A stretch of DNA of 64,000 nucleotides from Nostocoides sp. Lineage in GTDB: Bacteria > Actinomycetota > Actinomycetes > Actinomycetales > Dermatophilaceae. The stretch spans positions 1,736,001-1,800,000 of the forward strand of contig JADJVJ010000001.1 of NCBI GenBank assembly GCA_016716625.1, read 5' to 3'. A program made the translations under genes and the position numbers. Below the pieces are notes generated by a model. That model was not told the DNA's origin. It saw only the letters and a list, made by a program, of their open reading frames with translations, and searched no databases. Below are positions 26,602 to 35,718 of this stretch, piece after piece (the first letter of the stretch is position 1; the number at the start of each line of letters is the position of its first letter).

Positions 26602-26671
26602 TCGCTCGCTCGTTTCGTCTCTCGTCGGTGCTCGGCCGGTGCGCACGAGACTCCGCGACGAGGGGGGCCGA

Positions 26672-26713
26672 TCAGGCCTCGCCGCGGCGACGAAGGAGGA
26701 GGAGCGCGCGCAT
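26672..26713 (-). CDS. leuL: leuA leader peptide
   Basis: A 13-codon reading frame MRALLLLRRRGEA with four Leu codons in a row (CTC CTC CTC CTT), 71 bases upstream of leuA. The gap contains competing pairings such as TCTCGT with ACGAGA. When charged tRNA-Leu is scarce, a ribosome stalled on the Leu run would change the folding in favour of leuA. Leucine leader peptides upstream of leuA are described for other actinobacteria; the exact RNA folds here are inference. The ATG follows a possible promoter (TTGGCC, 17 bases, CATACT). Confidence 0.85.
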   Translation of the reverse strand: MRALLLLRRRGEA

Positions 26714-26794
26714 AGTGGCACTCAGTATGCCGTGCGTTCCGCAACGGGCCAACCACCGGTCCGCGGTGTGGTCACCCTGGCTAGGCTCGCTGAC

Positions 26795-27616
26795 ATGAGT
26801 AACCCGGAGATCGGAGCGTTCCTCCAGAGCGGTCACCTGCGGACCAACTACCACGATGTCGGCGACGGGCCGCCGGTGCTCCTGCTGCACGGCTCGGGTC
26901 CGGGGGTGAGTGCCTGGGCGAACTGGCGGCTGCCCATCGAACGCCTCCGTGACCGGTTCCGGTTGCTCGCTCCGGACTTGGCCGGGTTCGGCTACACCCA
27001 GGTGCCGACCGGCACGGCATACGACCGGGGACTCTGGCTCGGGCAGATCGTGGACGTCCTCGATGCGCTCGGGATCGAGCGGGTGCATGTGGTCGGCAAC
27101 TCCTTCGGCGGGTCGATGGCGCTCGCGCTCGCGATCCACCACCCGCAGCGGGTCAACCGTCTCGTCCTGATGGGGTCGGTGGGTGTCCCCTTCGACCTCA
27201 CCCCGGGGCTCGATGCGGTCTGGGGGTACCAGCCCTCAATGGAGAGCATGGGGCGACTCATGCGCGAGACCTTCGCCTATGACCCCTCGCTGGTCACCGA
27301 TGACCTCGTGCGGATGCGGTTTCTCGCGAGCACACGCGAGGGCGTCCAGGAAGCGTTTGCCTCGATGTTCCCCGCGCCCCGGCAGCGCTGGGTCGACGCC
27401 ATGGCCCATCCCGAAGCCGACATCCGGGGGATCAGCGCACCCACCCTCCTGGTCCACGGGCGCGACGATGTCGTCATCCCGGTCTCGACGACCCTGACCC
27501 TGCTCAGCTGGATCGAGAACGCCCAGGCGCACATCTTCGGCCGCTGCGGTCACTGGACCCAGATCGAGCACACCGACGAATTTTGCGACCTCGTCGCGAC
27601 CTTCCTCGCGCGTTAG
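26795..27616 (+). CDS. Alpha/beta hydrolase, meta-cleavage hydrolase-like
   Basis: A 273-residue serine hydrolase. The oxyanion region LLLHGSGPGVSAWANW and the nucleophile elbow GNSFGG (S103) resemble C-C bond hydrolases of aromatic meta-cleavage pathways. The acid is in VHGRDDVVIP and the histidine in CGHWTQIEHTDEF. No dioxygenase or other catabolic genes are nearby, so the physiological substrate is open. TAGGCT lies 7 bases before the ATG at 26795, suggesting a leaderless transcript. Its stop shares bases with the convergent DDAH-like gene. Confidence 0.82.
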   Translation: MSNPEIGAFLQSGHLRTNYHDVGDGPPVLLLHGSGPGVSAWANWRLPIERLRDRFRLLAPDLAGFGYTQVPTGTAYDRGLWLGQIVDVLDALGIERVHVVGNSFGGSMALALAIHHPQRVNRLVLMGSVGVPFDLTPGLDAVWGYQPSMESMGRLMRETFAYDPSLVTDDLVRMRFLASTREGVQEAFASMFPAPRQRWVDAMAHPEADIRGISAPTLLVHGRDDVVIPVSTTLTLLSWIENAQAHIFGRCGHWTQIEHTDEFCDLVATFLAR

Positions 27617-28377
27617 CGCAGCCGCACGGACAGGCAGGTGACGCAGCCCTCGAGCTTTTCGAACTCGGAGATGTCCACGGTGCTCACCCGGTAGCCCCGG
27701 GACTCCACGAGTTCGGCGGAGCGTGGGGCACTGGCCGCCATCAGCAGGTGCCCGTCCGCGACGGCGACGACGTGGGCTCCGCCCTCTTCCGGCATCCCCT
27801 GGTAGAGAGGGAAGGCGTCCCGGTCGTCAACGACGGGGTCCCAGCCGATGATCGTCCCGTCCGGCAGGGCCGTGACCGCAGACTTCAGGTGCAGGGCCCG
27901 TTCGACCGGAACGGCCTGGACGCGCACCCCGTAGTCGGAGAGGTGTCGGGCGAGTTGGGCGATCCCCTCACCGTTGGTCCGTCCCCCCAGCCCCACGTAG
28001 GCCGTGCCGCCAGTCCGCAGAACGTCTCCGCCGTCGAGGGTTCCGGGGGAATCGATGTGGACGATCCGCAGGCCGAGGTCACGAGCCACCGCCTCGGTTC
28101 CGGTGGTCTCCGCGCGACGTTCGAGGGCTCCCGGCCGGGTGATCACGGCAAGGTCCTCGTGCACGACGATGGCGTCCTCGACGAAGACGGCGTCCGGGCA
28201 GTCGTCGGCCGGCTCGACCTCGCGGGTCTGCCATCCGAGCGACCTCAGCGCCTCGACATACTCCTGCCACTGGTTCATGGCGAGGTCGAGGTCCAGCGCC
28301 GAGCGCTCGATGTGGGTCACCAGGCCGTCGGCGAGGCGCGGGCCCGGGCGGCGCACGAGGGCAAGGGGTCGTTTCAC
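27613..28377 (-). CDS. Dimethylarginine dimethylaminohydrolase-like
   Basis: A 254-residue amidinotransferase-fold enzyme. Visible family residues are CPDAVFVEDAIVV with the substrate-binding Asp/Glu, the catalytic histidine in LHLKSAVTALPDG, and the catalytic cysteine C248 near the C-terminus in EGCVTCLSVRL. DDAH enzymes hydrolyse methylated arginine to citrulline and methylamines; bacterial members can also use related guanidines, so exact substrate is not certain. The stop TAA on this strand and TAG of the alpha/beta hydrolase share the bases TTAG at 27613-27616. Confidence 0.85.
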   Translation of the reverse strand: MKRPLALVRRPGPRLADGLVTHIERSALDLDLAMNQWQEYVEALRSLGWQTREVEPADDCPDAVFVEDAIVVHEDLAVITRPGALERRAETTGTEAVARDLGLRIVHIDSPGTLDGGDVLRTGGTAYVGLGGRTNGEGIAQLARHLSDYGVRVQAVPVERALHLKSAVTALPDGTIIGWDPVVDDRDAFPLYQGMPEEGGAHVVAVADGHLLMAASAPRSAELVESRGYRVSTVDISEFEKLEGCVTCLSVRLR

Positions 28378-28645
28378 CGAGGTGACCCTAGCGCAGGCGC
28401 CGAACGACGTGGGGTGAGCCGTCCGAGAACGGCCCGACCCAGGAGTGGAACGTCAAGCCCCGAGAGCGCGGCCCCTCCGGGGAACGCGGGCGTGCTGCTG
28501 ACCCGGTCTTCCCCATCATGCACATCGCTCGCGGGACCTCCTCCACCCCTCCTCTGGACATACTGCGCACCGTGGGCGCCCTTACCTACGGGTAGTTCGC
28601 TAGATTGTGCAAAATCATCGCCACGTCAAGGCAGGAGTGCACCAC
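28378..28645. other. Intergenic region upstream of amino acid permease
   Basis: This 268-base gap holds no convincing gene. TAGATT at 28601-28606 could be the -10 box for the permease, though I do not see a good -35 at proper spacing. AGGAG at 28633-28637 is the ribosome binding site. Small GC-rich self-complementary stretches occur near 28415-28440. Confidence 0.45.
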
Positions 28646-30124
28646 ATGTCACTCACCCTCTCGGAGCAGCTCAAGCGCAAGAAGCCGGTCGTCTTCCGCA
28701 CACAGCACCACGCCGGAGAGGAGTTGGCCCGAAACCTCACGACCTTCCAGCTCATGATGTTCGGCGTCGGCGCGACGGTCGGCACCGGCATCTTCTTCGT
28801 CCTCAGTGAGGCCGTTCCCGAAGCCGGACCCGCGGTCATCGTGAGCTTCCTCATCGCCGGGCTCGCTGCCGGCCTGTCGGCGCTCTGCTACGCCGAACTC
28901 GCCAGCGCCATCCCGGTCAGTGGATCGACGTACTCCTACGCCTACCACGCCCTCGGTGAGTTCGTCGCGGTCGTCATCGCCGGGTGCGTCCTGCTCGAGT
29001 ATGGCGTCGCGACCGCGGCCGTCGCCGTGGGCTGGAGCGGCTACTTCAACGAGCTGCTGGACTCGACGATCGGCGTCCAGATCCCGCAGGCTCTCTCCAC
29101 CTCGTTCATCCCCGGCAGCGACGGTGCCGCCACCGGTGGACTCGTCAACCTGCCGGCCGTGATCCTCGTGTTCCTGTGCATGTTCCTGCTGCTTCGCGGA
29201 GCGACCGAGTCCGCGCGCGTCAACGCGATCATGGTGCTCATCAAGCTTGGCGTGCTCCTGCTCTTCGTCGTCATCGGACTGACCGCTTTCAATGGCGGAC
29301 ACTTCGACAACTTCTTCGGCTCCGGTGTCGGTGGAATCACCGCGGCAGCCGGCACGATCTTCTTCTCCTTCATCGGACTCGACGCGGTGGCCACCGCAGG
29401 AGAGGAGGTCAAGGACCCGCAGCGTTCCCTCCCGCGCGCGATCGTCGGAGCGCTCATCATCGTCTCTGCGGTGTACATCCTGGTGGCAATCGCCGGGATC
29501 GCAGCCAAGGAGGCCAACTGGTTCGACACCGAGGCTGCCCAGAGTGCTGGCCTCTCACAGATCCTCAACGACGTGACCGGATCGACGATCTGGGGCACCG
29601 TGCTCGCGGCCGGGGCTGTCATCTCGATCTTCTCGGTCACCCTGGTCACGCTCTACGGCCAGACTCGGATCCTCTTCGCGATCAGCCGTGACGGCCTCAT
29701 CTCCAAGCGCTTCATGGAGGTCAACCAGCGCACGATGACCCCATCCTTCAACACCATCGTCGTCTCGGCCGTGGTAGCCCTCGTCGCCGGATTCGTGCCC
29801 TCGGACTACCTGTGGGACACCGTCTCGATCGGCACCCTCGTCGCATTCTCCGTTGTCGCGATTGGCGTCATCGTCCTGCGCCGCACTCATGCGAACCTGG
29901 AGCGACCCTTCCAGATCCCGGGATATCCGGTCACCCCCATCCTCACCGTGCTCGCCTGCGTGTGGATCCTGATCAAGCTTCCGGCGATCACCTGGATCAT
30001 CTTCGCGGTGTGGATCGCGATCTGCCTGGCCTTCTACTTCGTCTACGGACGTGCGAAGGCGACGCTCAACTTCACCGACGACCCCGAGATCATCGGTGAG
30101 CCGCGAGGGGACGAGGAGGACTGA
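28646..30124 (+). CDS. APC-family amino acid permease, CAT-like
   Basis: A 492-residue transporter with about twelve membrane helices. The helix 1 signature GVGATVGTGIFFVLSEA and later FFSFIGLDAVATAGEEVKDP are characteristic of cationic amino acid transporter-like APC permeases. FGLISKR-like loop sequence RDGLISKRFMEVN is also typical. The substrate cannot be fixed; arginine or another cationic amino acid is possible, and the DDAH-like neighbour would fit that, though it is transcribed the other way. The start has GCAGGAG at proper spacing. The stop overlaps the universal stress gene by one base (TGATG), so both are one operon. Confidence 0.88.
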   Translation: MSLTLSEQLKRKKPVVFRTQHHAGEELARNLTTFQLMMFGVGATVGTGIFFVLSEAVPEAGPAVIVSFLIAGLAAGLSALCYAELASAIPVSGSTYSYAYHALGEFVAVVIAGCVLLEYGVATAAVAVGWSGYFNELLDSTIGVQIPQALSTSFIPGSDGAATGGLVNLPAVILVFLCMFLLLRGATESARVNAIMVLIKLGVLLLFVVIGLTAFNGGHFDNFFGSGVGGITAAAGTIFFSFIGLDAVATAGEEVKDPQRSLPRAIVGALIIVSAVYILVAIAGIAAKEANWFDTEAAQSAGLSQILNDVTGSTIWGTVLAAGAVISIFSVTLVTLYGQTRILFAISRDGLISKRFMEVNQRTMTPSFNTIVVSAVVALVAGFVPSDYLWDTVSIGTLVAFSVVAIGVIVLRRTHANLERPFQIPGYPVTPILTVLACVWILIKLPAITWIIFAVWIAICLAFYFVYGRAKATLNFTDDPEIIGEPRGDEED

Positions 30125-31008
30125 TGACCTTCGTCGTCGGCTACAGCCCACACAAGGACGATCAAGGCGCCATCGAGCTCGCCTGCCAGCTCGCCCGGTC
30201 GGACAAGGGTTCGCTGTATGCCGTGACCGTCGTCCCACAGGGCTGGCCGACCGTGGTGGCCGGCGACACGGATCGGGAATTCGAGCAGTGGGCCACGGCC
30301 GAAGGAGAGGCGTCCGCGGCAGAGTCGGCACGTGCGCTCGCGGCCTACCCGGACGTCCCGAGCGAGTCCGGGTGGACAACCGGACGTTCGGTACCGCAGG
30401 CCATCCTCGACACGGCCGACCGACACCAGGCGAGACTCATCGTTGTCGGCTCCGGCGAGAACGTTCCCAGCGGACAGATCGCGGTGACGAGTAAGACCGA
30501 CCGGCTACTGCACTCCTCCCAGTTGCCCGTCGCCATTGCCCCCCGGGGCTACCGTGCCGGGCCACGGGCGAGAGTTGCCCGCGTGACCGTTGCCTTCCGA
30601 GGAGACGACGCGACCTGGTCCCTGCTGGAGCGAGTCGCCGAGATTGCCCACCGGGCGAGCGCCACGGTGCGCGTCGTGACCTTCGCCATTCGCGGGCGGC
30701 ACATGATCCAGGCTGGCGTCGGCCCCGCCGAGGATCTCGTCCTCGAGCGCTGGCGGGAGCAGGCCGACGCCGAGCAGGCGAAAGCGGCCGACCGGCTGCG
30801 CAACGTTGGATTCGGGGAGGATCAGATCGAGTGTGTCGTCGCCGTGGGTCGATCCTGGGGCGGAGCCGTCGACGCGCTCGAGTGGGACCGTGGTGACCTC
30901 TTGGTCCTCGGCTCCTCCTCGACACACCGGCTAGCGGCAGTGTTCCTCGGATCGAGCGCCGCGAAGATCCTGCGCAACTCCCCCGTCCCGGTCATCGTCG
31001 TGCCCTAG
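30124..31008 (+). CDS. Tandem universal stress protein
   Basis: A 294-residue protein with two Usp domains (about 1-140 and 153-294). The second keeps a nucleotide-binding-like end, LLVLGSSSTHRLAAVFLGSSAAKILRNSPVPVIVV, seen here in parts: GSSSTHRL and GSSAAKIL. The first has VVGSGENVPSGQIAVTSKTD at the matching position. Usp proteins bind ATP or AMP and modulate stress responses; fused or adjacent Usp domains are found with transporters. Translational coupling to the permease suggests it tunes that transporter, which is inference. Confidence 0.88.
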   Translation: MTFVVGYSPHKDDQGAIELACQLARSDKGSLYAVTVVPQGWPTVVAGDTDREFEQWATAEGEASAAESARALAAYPDVPSESGWTTGRSVPQAILDTADRHQARLIVVGSGENVPSGQIAVTSKTDRLLHSSQLPVAIAPRGYRAGPRARVARVTVAFRGDDATWSLLERVAEIAHRASATVRVVTFAIRGRHMIQAGVGPAEDLVLERWREQADAEQAKAADRLRNVGFGEDQIECVVAVGRSWGGAVDALEWDRGDLLVLGSSSTHRLAAVFLGSSAAKILRNSPVPVIVVP

Positions 31009-31046
31009 CGGGCCTGGGTGCCACGCTGCGGACCGGCCTGGCGGCA

Positions 31047-32087
31047 TCACCCGGAACGTCTGCGGAGCAACTCCTCGGCGATCTGCACGGCGTTGAGGGC
31101 GGCGCCCTTGCGCAGGTTGTCGCCAACAACGAAGAAGGCCAAACCCTTGCCCTCGGGCGCTCCCTGGTCGGCCCGGACCCGGCCAACGAACACCTCGTCG
31201 CGTCCGGTCGCGGCGAGCGGGTTGGGCACGTCGGTGACGACGACCCCGGGGGCGCCAGCAAGCAACTCCAGCGCCTGCTCCGGGGAAAGGTCACCGGAGA
31301 ACTCGGCGTGCACGGCGAGGCTGTGTCCGGAGAACACCGGAACCCGCACGCACGTGCCGGATACAGCCAGGTCGGGGATGTGCAGGATCTTGCGGGACTC
31401 GTTGCGGAGTTTCTGCTCCTCGTCGGTCTCGCCGGAGCCGTCCGCGACGAATGACCCGGCGACCGGAACGACGTTGAAGGCGACCGGCACGGCATACAAC
31501 GCCGGGTCAGGCAGGGTGAGGGCCGAGCCGTCGAGCGCGAGGTCCTTGGGGTCACCGGCGGCATACCCGGCCCGGAGCTGGCCGTCGAGCTCGGTGAGCC
31601 CTTTGCCCCCGGACCCGGAAACTGCCTGGTAACTGCTCATGTGCAGCCGAATGAGTCCGGCGTCGTCGTGCAGCGGCTTGAGCACCGGCATCGCGGCCAT
31701 GGTCGTGCAGTTGGGGTTGGCCACGATCCCCTTGGGGATCACGTCAAGGTCGCCGGGGTTGACCTCGGCGACGACGAGCGGCACGTCGGGGTCTTTGCGC
31801 CAGGCGCTGCTGTTGTCGATGACGACCGCGCCGGCCTCGGCGACGACGGGAGCCCACTGGGTGCTCGTCGAGCCACCGGCGGAGAACAGGGCGAGGTCGA
31901 GGCCCCGGAAGTCGGCGGTCGCGGTGTCCTCGACGGTGACCTCGGTGTCGCCCCAGGGCAGTGTCGTGCCCGCGCTGCGCGCGGAGGCGAAGTAGCGCAT
32001 CTGCTCGACCGGGAAGCCCCGCTCGGAAAGAAGCGCGCGCATGACGTTGCCGACCTGACCGGTGGCGCCGAAGACTCCGACTCTCAT
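31047..32087 (-). CDS. asd: Aspartate-semialdehyde dehydrogenase
   Basis: Reduces aspartyl phosphate to aspartate semialdehyde, feeding lysine, diaminopimelate, threonine and methionine synthesis. The 346-residue protein has the NADP motif GATGQVG (7-13), the catalytic C127 in ANPNCTTM, and the substrate-binding SSYQAVSGSGGKG and HAEFSGDLS. The ATG at 32087 is preceded by TAGACT at a 7-base spacing, pointing to a leaderless mRNA. The usual partner aspartokinase gene is not in the window. Confidence 0.95.
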   Translation of the reverse strand: MRVGVFGATGQVGNVMRALLSERGFPVEQMRYFASARSAGTTLPWGDTEVTVEDTATADFRGLDLALFSAGGSTSTQWAPVVAEAGAVVIDNSSAWRKDPDVPLVVAEVNPGDLDVIPKGIVANPNCTTMAAMPVLKPLHDDAGLIRLHMSSYQAVSGSGGKGLTELDGQLRAGYAAGDPKDLALDGSALTLPDPALYAVPVAFNVVPVAGSFVADGSGETDEEQKLRNESRKILHIPDLAVSGTCVRVPVFSGHSLAVHAEFSGDLSPEQALELLAGAPGVVVTDVPNPLAATGRDEVFVGRVRADQGAPEGKGLAFFVVGDNLRKGAALNAVQIAEELLRRRSG

Positions 32088-32129
32088 GCGGTTCAGTCTA
32101 AGGAGTTGTCCGTATGCCGGTCGGTCGCC

Positions 32130-32234
32130 TCACGATGCGGACTCATCCCAGAGGCGGTGGTAGGCGTTGACGGCCTGCTGGCCGCCGAGGTGGGCATAGA
32201 GGACGTGCGAGTCGGCCGGGATCTCGCGGGCCTG
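32130..32234 (-). pseudogene. C-terminal gene relic, unknown family
   Basis: About 32 codons read AREIPADSHVLYAHLGGQQ and then continue AVNAYHRLWDESAS to a TGA at 32130-32132. Third codon positions are almost all G or C, so it looks like real coding sequence, but a TGA in frame just upstream cuts it off and no start is available. It resembles the tail of a larger protein I cannot name. Most of the gene has been lost. Confidence 0.45.
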
Positions 32235-32289
32235 ATTTCGTCATCGCGAACCTGCTCTCGACCGTCTCGTGCGCCTACGCTGGGGATTC

Positions 32290-33513
32290 GTGAGCGAGTT
32301 TGCCGCGGTCCTTGAGCGTCTCCCCGATGGCACGGTGAAGCAACGCCACCCCATATCGGGCACCCAGGTGTGGACCGTGCCCGGGCGGGGGAACCGGCCG
32401 CTGGTCCCGCCCCCTGTGGCCCACCATCGGCTCGACCCGGCGGCCGACGGCAAGCACTGCGCGTTTTGTCACCTCCGCTACCTGGAGACCACGCCGGAGA
32501 AGGCGCGCTTGGTGCGCTTGGAGGGCACACCACCCGGGGCTCGCGAGTGGCGCACCCTGACCGGTCTCACTGCCGAACAACTCACGGACACCATTGCGGA
32601 GTTTCGGCTCGTCCCGAACCTGTTCGAGATCGTCTCGCTCGATTACTGGCGCGCCAACCACGGGTACACCGTGCCCAGCGAGCTCGCGGCCCGCCGGGCA
32701 GCGTATGTCGGCACCCTCGGGGGCCTGTCTCACGTCGAACGGCTGATGGCCATCAAGGCCGACAGCGGGGGGTCAGTGGACTCGCTCTTCGGCGGGTTCC
32801 ACGACGTCGTCATCGCGCGCCGCCATTTCGTCGAGGACGCGCTCTGCGACGACGAACTTGCCGGCGCGGGGACCCTTACCCTCGAAGAGCACCGCCACTA
32901 CCTTGCCTTTACCGTGGCCGCGATGCGCGCGATGTACGTCACGAACCCTCGGGTTCGCAATGTCGCGGTCTTCCAGAACTGGCTGCGACCAGCCGGCGCA
33001 TCCTTCGACCACCTGCACAAGCAACTCGTCGGCCTCGACACCCTCGGGACCAGCCGCGAACGCGAGGAGCGCCTGCTCGCCGAGAACCCCGACGCCATCG
33101 TCAACTCGGGACGGCCGCTGGCGCTCGCTCACGATCTGCTCATCGCGGAGAACGAGCACGCGTTCGCCTTCGCCGGGGTGGGCCACCGCTTCCCCAGCGT
33201 CGAGGTCTGGTCCAAGGACGCCGACGCGCTCCCCTGGGAACTCAGCCGGGCGGCGCTCGACGGCTGGTCAGATCTGCTGCACGCGTGCCATCGGGCGACC
33301 GGGGTCCACGTGCCCACGAACGAGGAATGGCACTACCGACCCCCGCTTTCACCGGGAACCGCGCCGCTGCGCGCCGTCCTGAAATGGCGGGTCAACACCA
33401 GCGCCGGCTTCGAGGGCGGCACCGAGATCCACGTCAACACCATCGACCCCTGGGCAGTGCGCGACCGGGTCGCAGACAGGTTGTCCAGCGACGCAGGCCC
33501 GGCCCTTCCCTAG
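32290..33513 (+). CDS. GalT-like DUF4921 family protein
   Basis: A 407-residue protein related to galactose-1-phosphate uridylyltransferase. The zinc-like CAFC pair is C57/C60, and the HIT-type active site SFDHLHKQ is near 238-245, where GalT has HPHxQ. The middle LVPNLFEIVSLDYW and the C-terminal EEWHYRPPL are conserved in DUF4921. A nucleotidyl-transfer role is plausible; no sugar-use genes lie nearby. The GTG at 32290 follows TACGCT by 8 bases. The stop codon shares CTAG with era on the other strand. Confidence 0.78.
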   Translation: MSEFAAVLERLPDGTVKQRHPISGTQVWTVPGRGNRPLVPPPVAHHRLDPAADGKHCAFCHLRYLETTPEKARLVRLEGTPPGAREWRTLTGLTAEQLTDTIAEFRLVPNLFEIVSLDYWRANHGYTVPSELAARRAAYVGTLGGLSHVERLMAIKADSGGSVDSLFGGFHDVVIARRHFVEDALCDDELAGAGTLTLEEHRHYLAFTVAAMRAMYVTNPRVRNVAVFQNWLRPAGASFDHLHKQLVGLDTLGTSREREERLLAENPDAIVNSGRPLALAHDLLIAENEHAFAFAGVGHRFPSVEVWSKDADALPWELSRAALDGWSDLLHACHRATGVHVPTNEEWHYRPPLSPGTAPLRAVLKWRVNTSAGFEGGTEIHVNTIDPWAVRDRVADRLSSDAGPALP

Positions 33514-34436
33514 AACCCGAGCCGACCCAGCTGCTTGGGATCGCGCTGCCAGTCCTTGGCCACCTTGACGTGCAGGTCAAGGTGCACCCGCCTGCCGAGC
33601 AGTTCCTCGATCCCCGCCCGGGCGTTCGAGCCGACCTCCCGCAGCCGCGACCCACCACGCCCAATGATGATGGCCTTTTGTGAGTCTCGCTCCACGAACA
33701 CGTTCACCCGCACATCCAGCAGGTGCGACTCCTGGCGAGGCATGATCTCCTCGACGACGACCGCGAGCGAGTGCGGGAGTTCATCACGCACGCCCTCGAG
33801 GGCAGCCTCCCGGACCAACTCGGCGATCATCACCTCGTCGGGCTCATCGGTGAGCACGCCCGCGGGATAGAGCGGACCCGGCGCTGACGGCAGATGCCCG
33901 GCCAGCACCGTGGCGACCTCGTCCACCTGGTCCCCTCGGGTCGCCGAGCACGGGATGATGTCCGACCAGGCACCCAACTGGTCGATGGCGATGAGATGCT
34001 CGGCCAACCGGACCCGGTCCACCCGATCCGACTTCGTCGCGATCGCCACGACCGGGGTGCGCCGCGCCCGCATGACCTCGGTGAGTTCGGCGGCGATGAA
34101 CGCGTCCCCCGGACCGACCCGCTGGTCTGCCGGAAGGCAGAACCCGATGACGTCGACCTCCAGCAGGGTCTCCCGGACCAGGTCGTTGAGACGCTCCCCG
34201 AGGAGGGTTCGTGGCCGGTGCAGACCCGGGGTGTCGACGAGGATGAGCTGGCTGGCCGGCGTCGTCACGATCCCCCGGATCGTATGCCGTGTCGTCTGCG
34301 GCTTGCTCGAGGTGATGGCGACCTTGTGCCCCACGAGCGCATTGGTCAGGGTCGACTTCCCCGCATTCGGCCGCCCGACCAGGCAGGCGAACCCGGCGGC
34401 ATACTCGGCACCTGAACCACGCGATGGGTCCACCAT
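33510..34436 (-). CDS. era: GTPase Era
   Basis: A 308-residue GTPase needed for 16S rRNA processing and 30S assembly. G1 is GRPNAGKST (21-29), G2 includes KPQTTRHTI, G3 DTPG, G4 ATKSDR. The C-terminal KH domain near 260-300 has IIGRGGSRLREVG, binding the 3' end of 16S rRNA. It is last in the phoH-ybeY-CNNM-era operon; its ATG overlaps the preceding stop as TGATG. YbeY works in the same rRNA maturation pathway, which explains the linkage. Confidence 0.95.
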   Translation of the reverse strand: MVDPSRGSGAEYAAGFACLVGRPNAGKSTLTNALVGHKVAITSSKPQTTRHTIRGIVTTPASQLILVDTPGLHRPRTLLGERLNDLVRETLLEVDVIGFCLPADQRVGPGDAFIAAELTEVMRARRTPVVAIATKSDRVDRVRLAEHLIAIDQLGAWSDIIPCSATRGDQVDEVATVLAGHLPSAPGPLYPAGVLTDEPDEVMIAELVREAALEGVRDELPHSLAVVVEEIMPRQESHLLDVRVNVFVERDSQKAIIIGRGGSRLREVGSNARAGIEELLGRRVHLDLHVKVAKDWQRDPKQLGRLGF

Positions 34437-35716
34437 CAGGCTCGGGCCTCCTCATCGAGGTCGGCGGGCGGGATCCGCTCGACGATGACCGTCGCGATCC
34501 GGTGCCGGCGCCCGGCCATCCGCTCGGCCGTGAGACGCAGCCCCGCGACCGTGCAGGACGAGCCGACGATCGGCACGCGGCCGCTGATCTTGCCGATGAG
34601 CCCACCCACCGAGTCCACGTCGTCCTCGGTGAGCGGGACATCGAGGAGGTCGGCCAGGTCGTCCACATGCATCCCCGCGTCCACGCGGTAGCGGCCGTCG
34701 CCCAAGGCCTCGACCTCGGGGTTCTCTCGGTCGTACTCGTCGGTGATCTCGCCGACGATCTCTTCGAGAATGTCCTCGATGGTCACCAAGCCTGCGGTGC
34801 CGCCGTACTCGTCGATGATGATCGCGATGTGGCTGCGGTCGCGCTGCATCTCCCGGAGGAGGTCGTCGATCGGTTTGCTCTCCGGAACGAAGGCGGGTGG
34901 CCGCATGAGATCGCGGACGAGGATGGTGTGCCCCTCGGGGTCGGCGTTGACCCGCCGGACGACATCCTTGAGATAGAGCATCCCGACGATGTCATCGATG
35001 CTCTCGCCTTCGACGGGAACCCGGGAGAAACCCGACCGTAAGTGCAGGCTGAGGGCATGCCGGGCGGTCTTGTCGTCATCGATGGTCACCATGTCGATCC
35101 GCGGCACCATGACCTCACGCGCCACCGTGTCGCCGAGCTCGAACACCGAGTGGATCATCTCGCGTTCCTCGGCCTCGATGAGGGCACTCTCCCCGGCGAG
35201 GTCGACCAGGTCGCGCAGTTCGGATTCGCTTTCGAAGGGCCCATCCCGGAAACCCTTGCCCGGCGTAAACATGTTCGCGATGGCAACCAAGACCCGGGCG
35301 AAGGGGCCGAGGACCCGCCGCAGCCAGATGGTGCCCGGGGCTGCCAGCAGGGCTACTCGGGCGCTGTGCTGCGCGCCGAGGGTGCCCGGGGACACTCCGA
35401 CGACGGCAAAGGACAGGGCCGCCATAATGGCGATCGCAATCGCGAACGGCTGCCAGGTCCCCTCGACGTACTGAGTCACCACGATGGTGATCATCACGGC
35501 AACCACGGACTCCGCGACGACCCGGACGAAGGAGAGGACCGAAAGGTAGGCCGCGGGGTCGCCAACGATCCGCATGAGAGCTCGCGCGCCGGGCCTACCC
35601 TCGTCGGAGAGATCGGCCGCCCGCACCCGGGACATCCGCACGAATGCCGCCTCGGCCATGGAGATGACAAAGGCGACGAGGGTCGCGGTGACCGCAACGA
35701 GGACCTGCGTGGTCAT
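34436..35716 (-). CDS. CNNM/CorC (HlyC-type) transporter-like protein
   Basis: A 426-residue membrane protein. A DUF21/CNNM domain with about four helices spans residues 1-150. A paired CBS domain follows at about 195-330 (VMVPRIDMVTID, FSRVPVEGESIDDIVGMLYLKD cut, HIAIIIDEYGGTAGLVTIED). A C-terminal CorC/HlyC domain ends the protein. Relatives act in magnesium or cobalt efflux and were earlier called hemolysins. It sits between ybeY and era, a conserved position in actinobacteria. The stop is one base into the era start. Confidence 0.9.
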   Translation of the reverse strand: MTTQVLVAVTATLVAFVISMAEAAFVRMSRVRAADLSDEGRPGARALMRIVGDPAAYLSVLSFVRVVAESVVAVMITIVVTQYVEGTWQPFAIAIAIMAALSFAVVGVSPGTLGAQHSARVALLAAPGTIWLRRVLGPFARVLVAIANMFTPGKGFRDGPFESESELRDLVDLAGESALIEAEEREMIHSVFELGDTVAREVMVPRIDMVTIDDDKTARHALSLHLRSGFSRVPVEGESIDDIVGMLYLKDVVRRVNADPEGHTILVRDLMRPPAFVPESKPIDDLLREMQRDRSHIAIIIDEYGGTAGLVTIEDILEEIVGEITDEYDRENPEVEALGDGRYRVDAGMHVDDLADLLDVPLTEDDVDSVGGLIGKISGRVPIVGSSCTVAGLRLTAERMAGRRHRIATVIVERIPPADLDEEARA

Positions 35717-35718
35717 GG

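Noticed and set aside
24943..26715. A 590-codon plus-strand frame over leuA
   Set aside because: Antisense to leuA, with no domain and no promoter.
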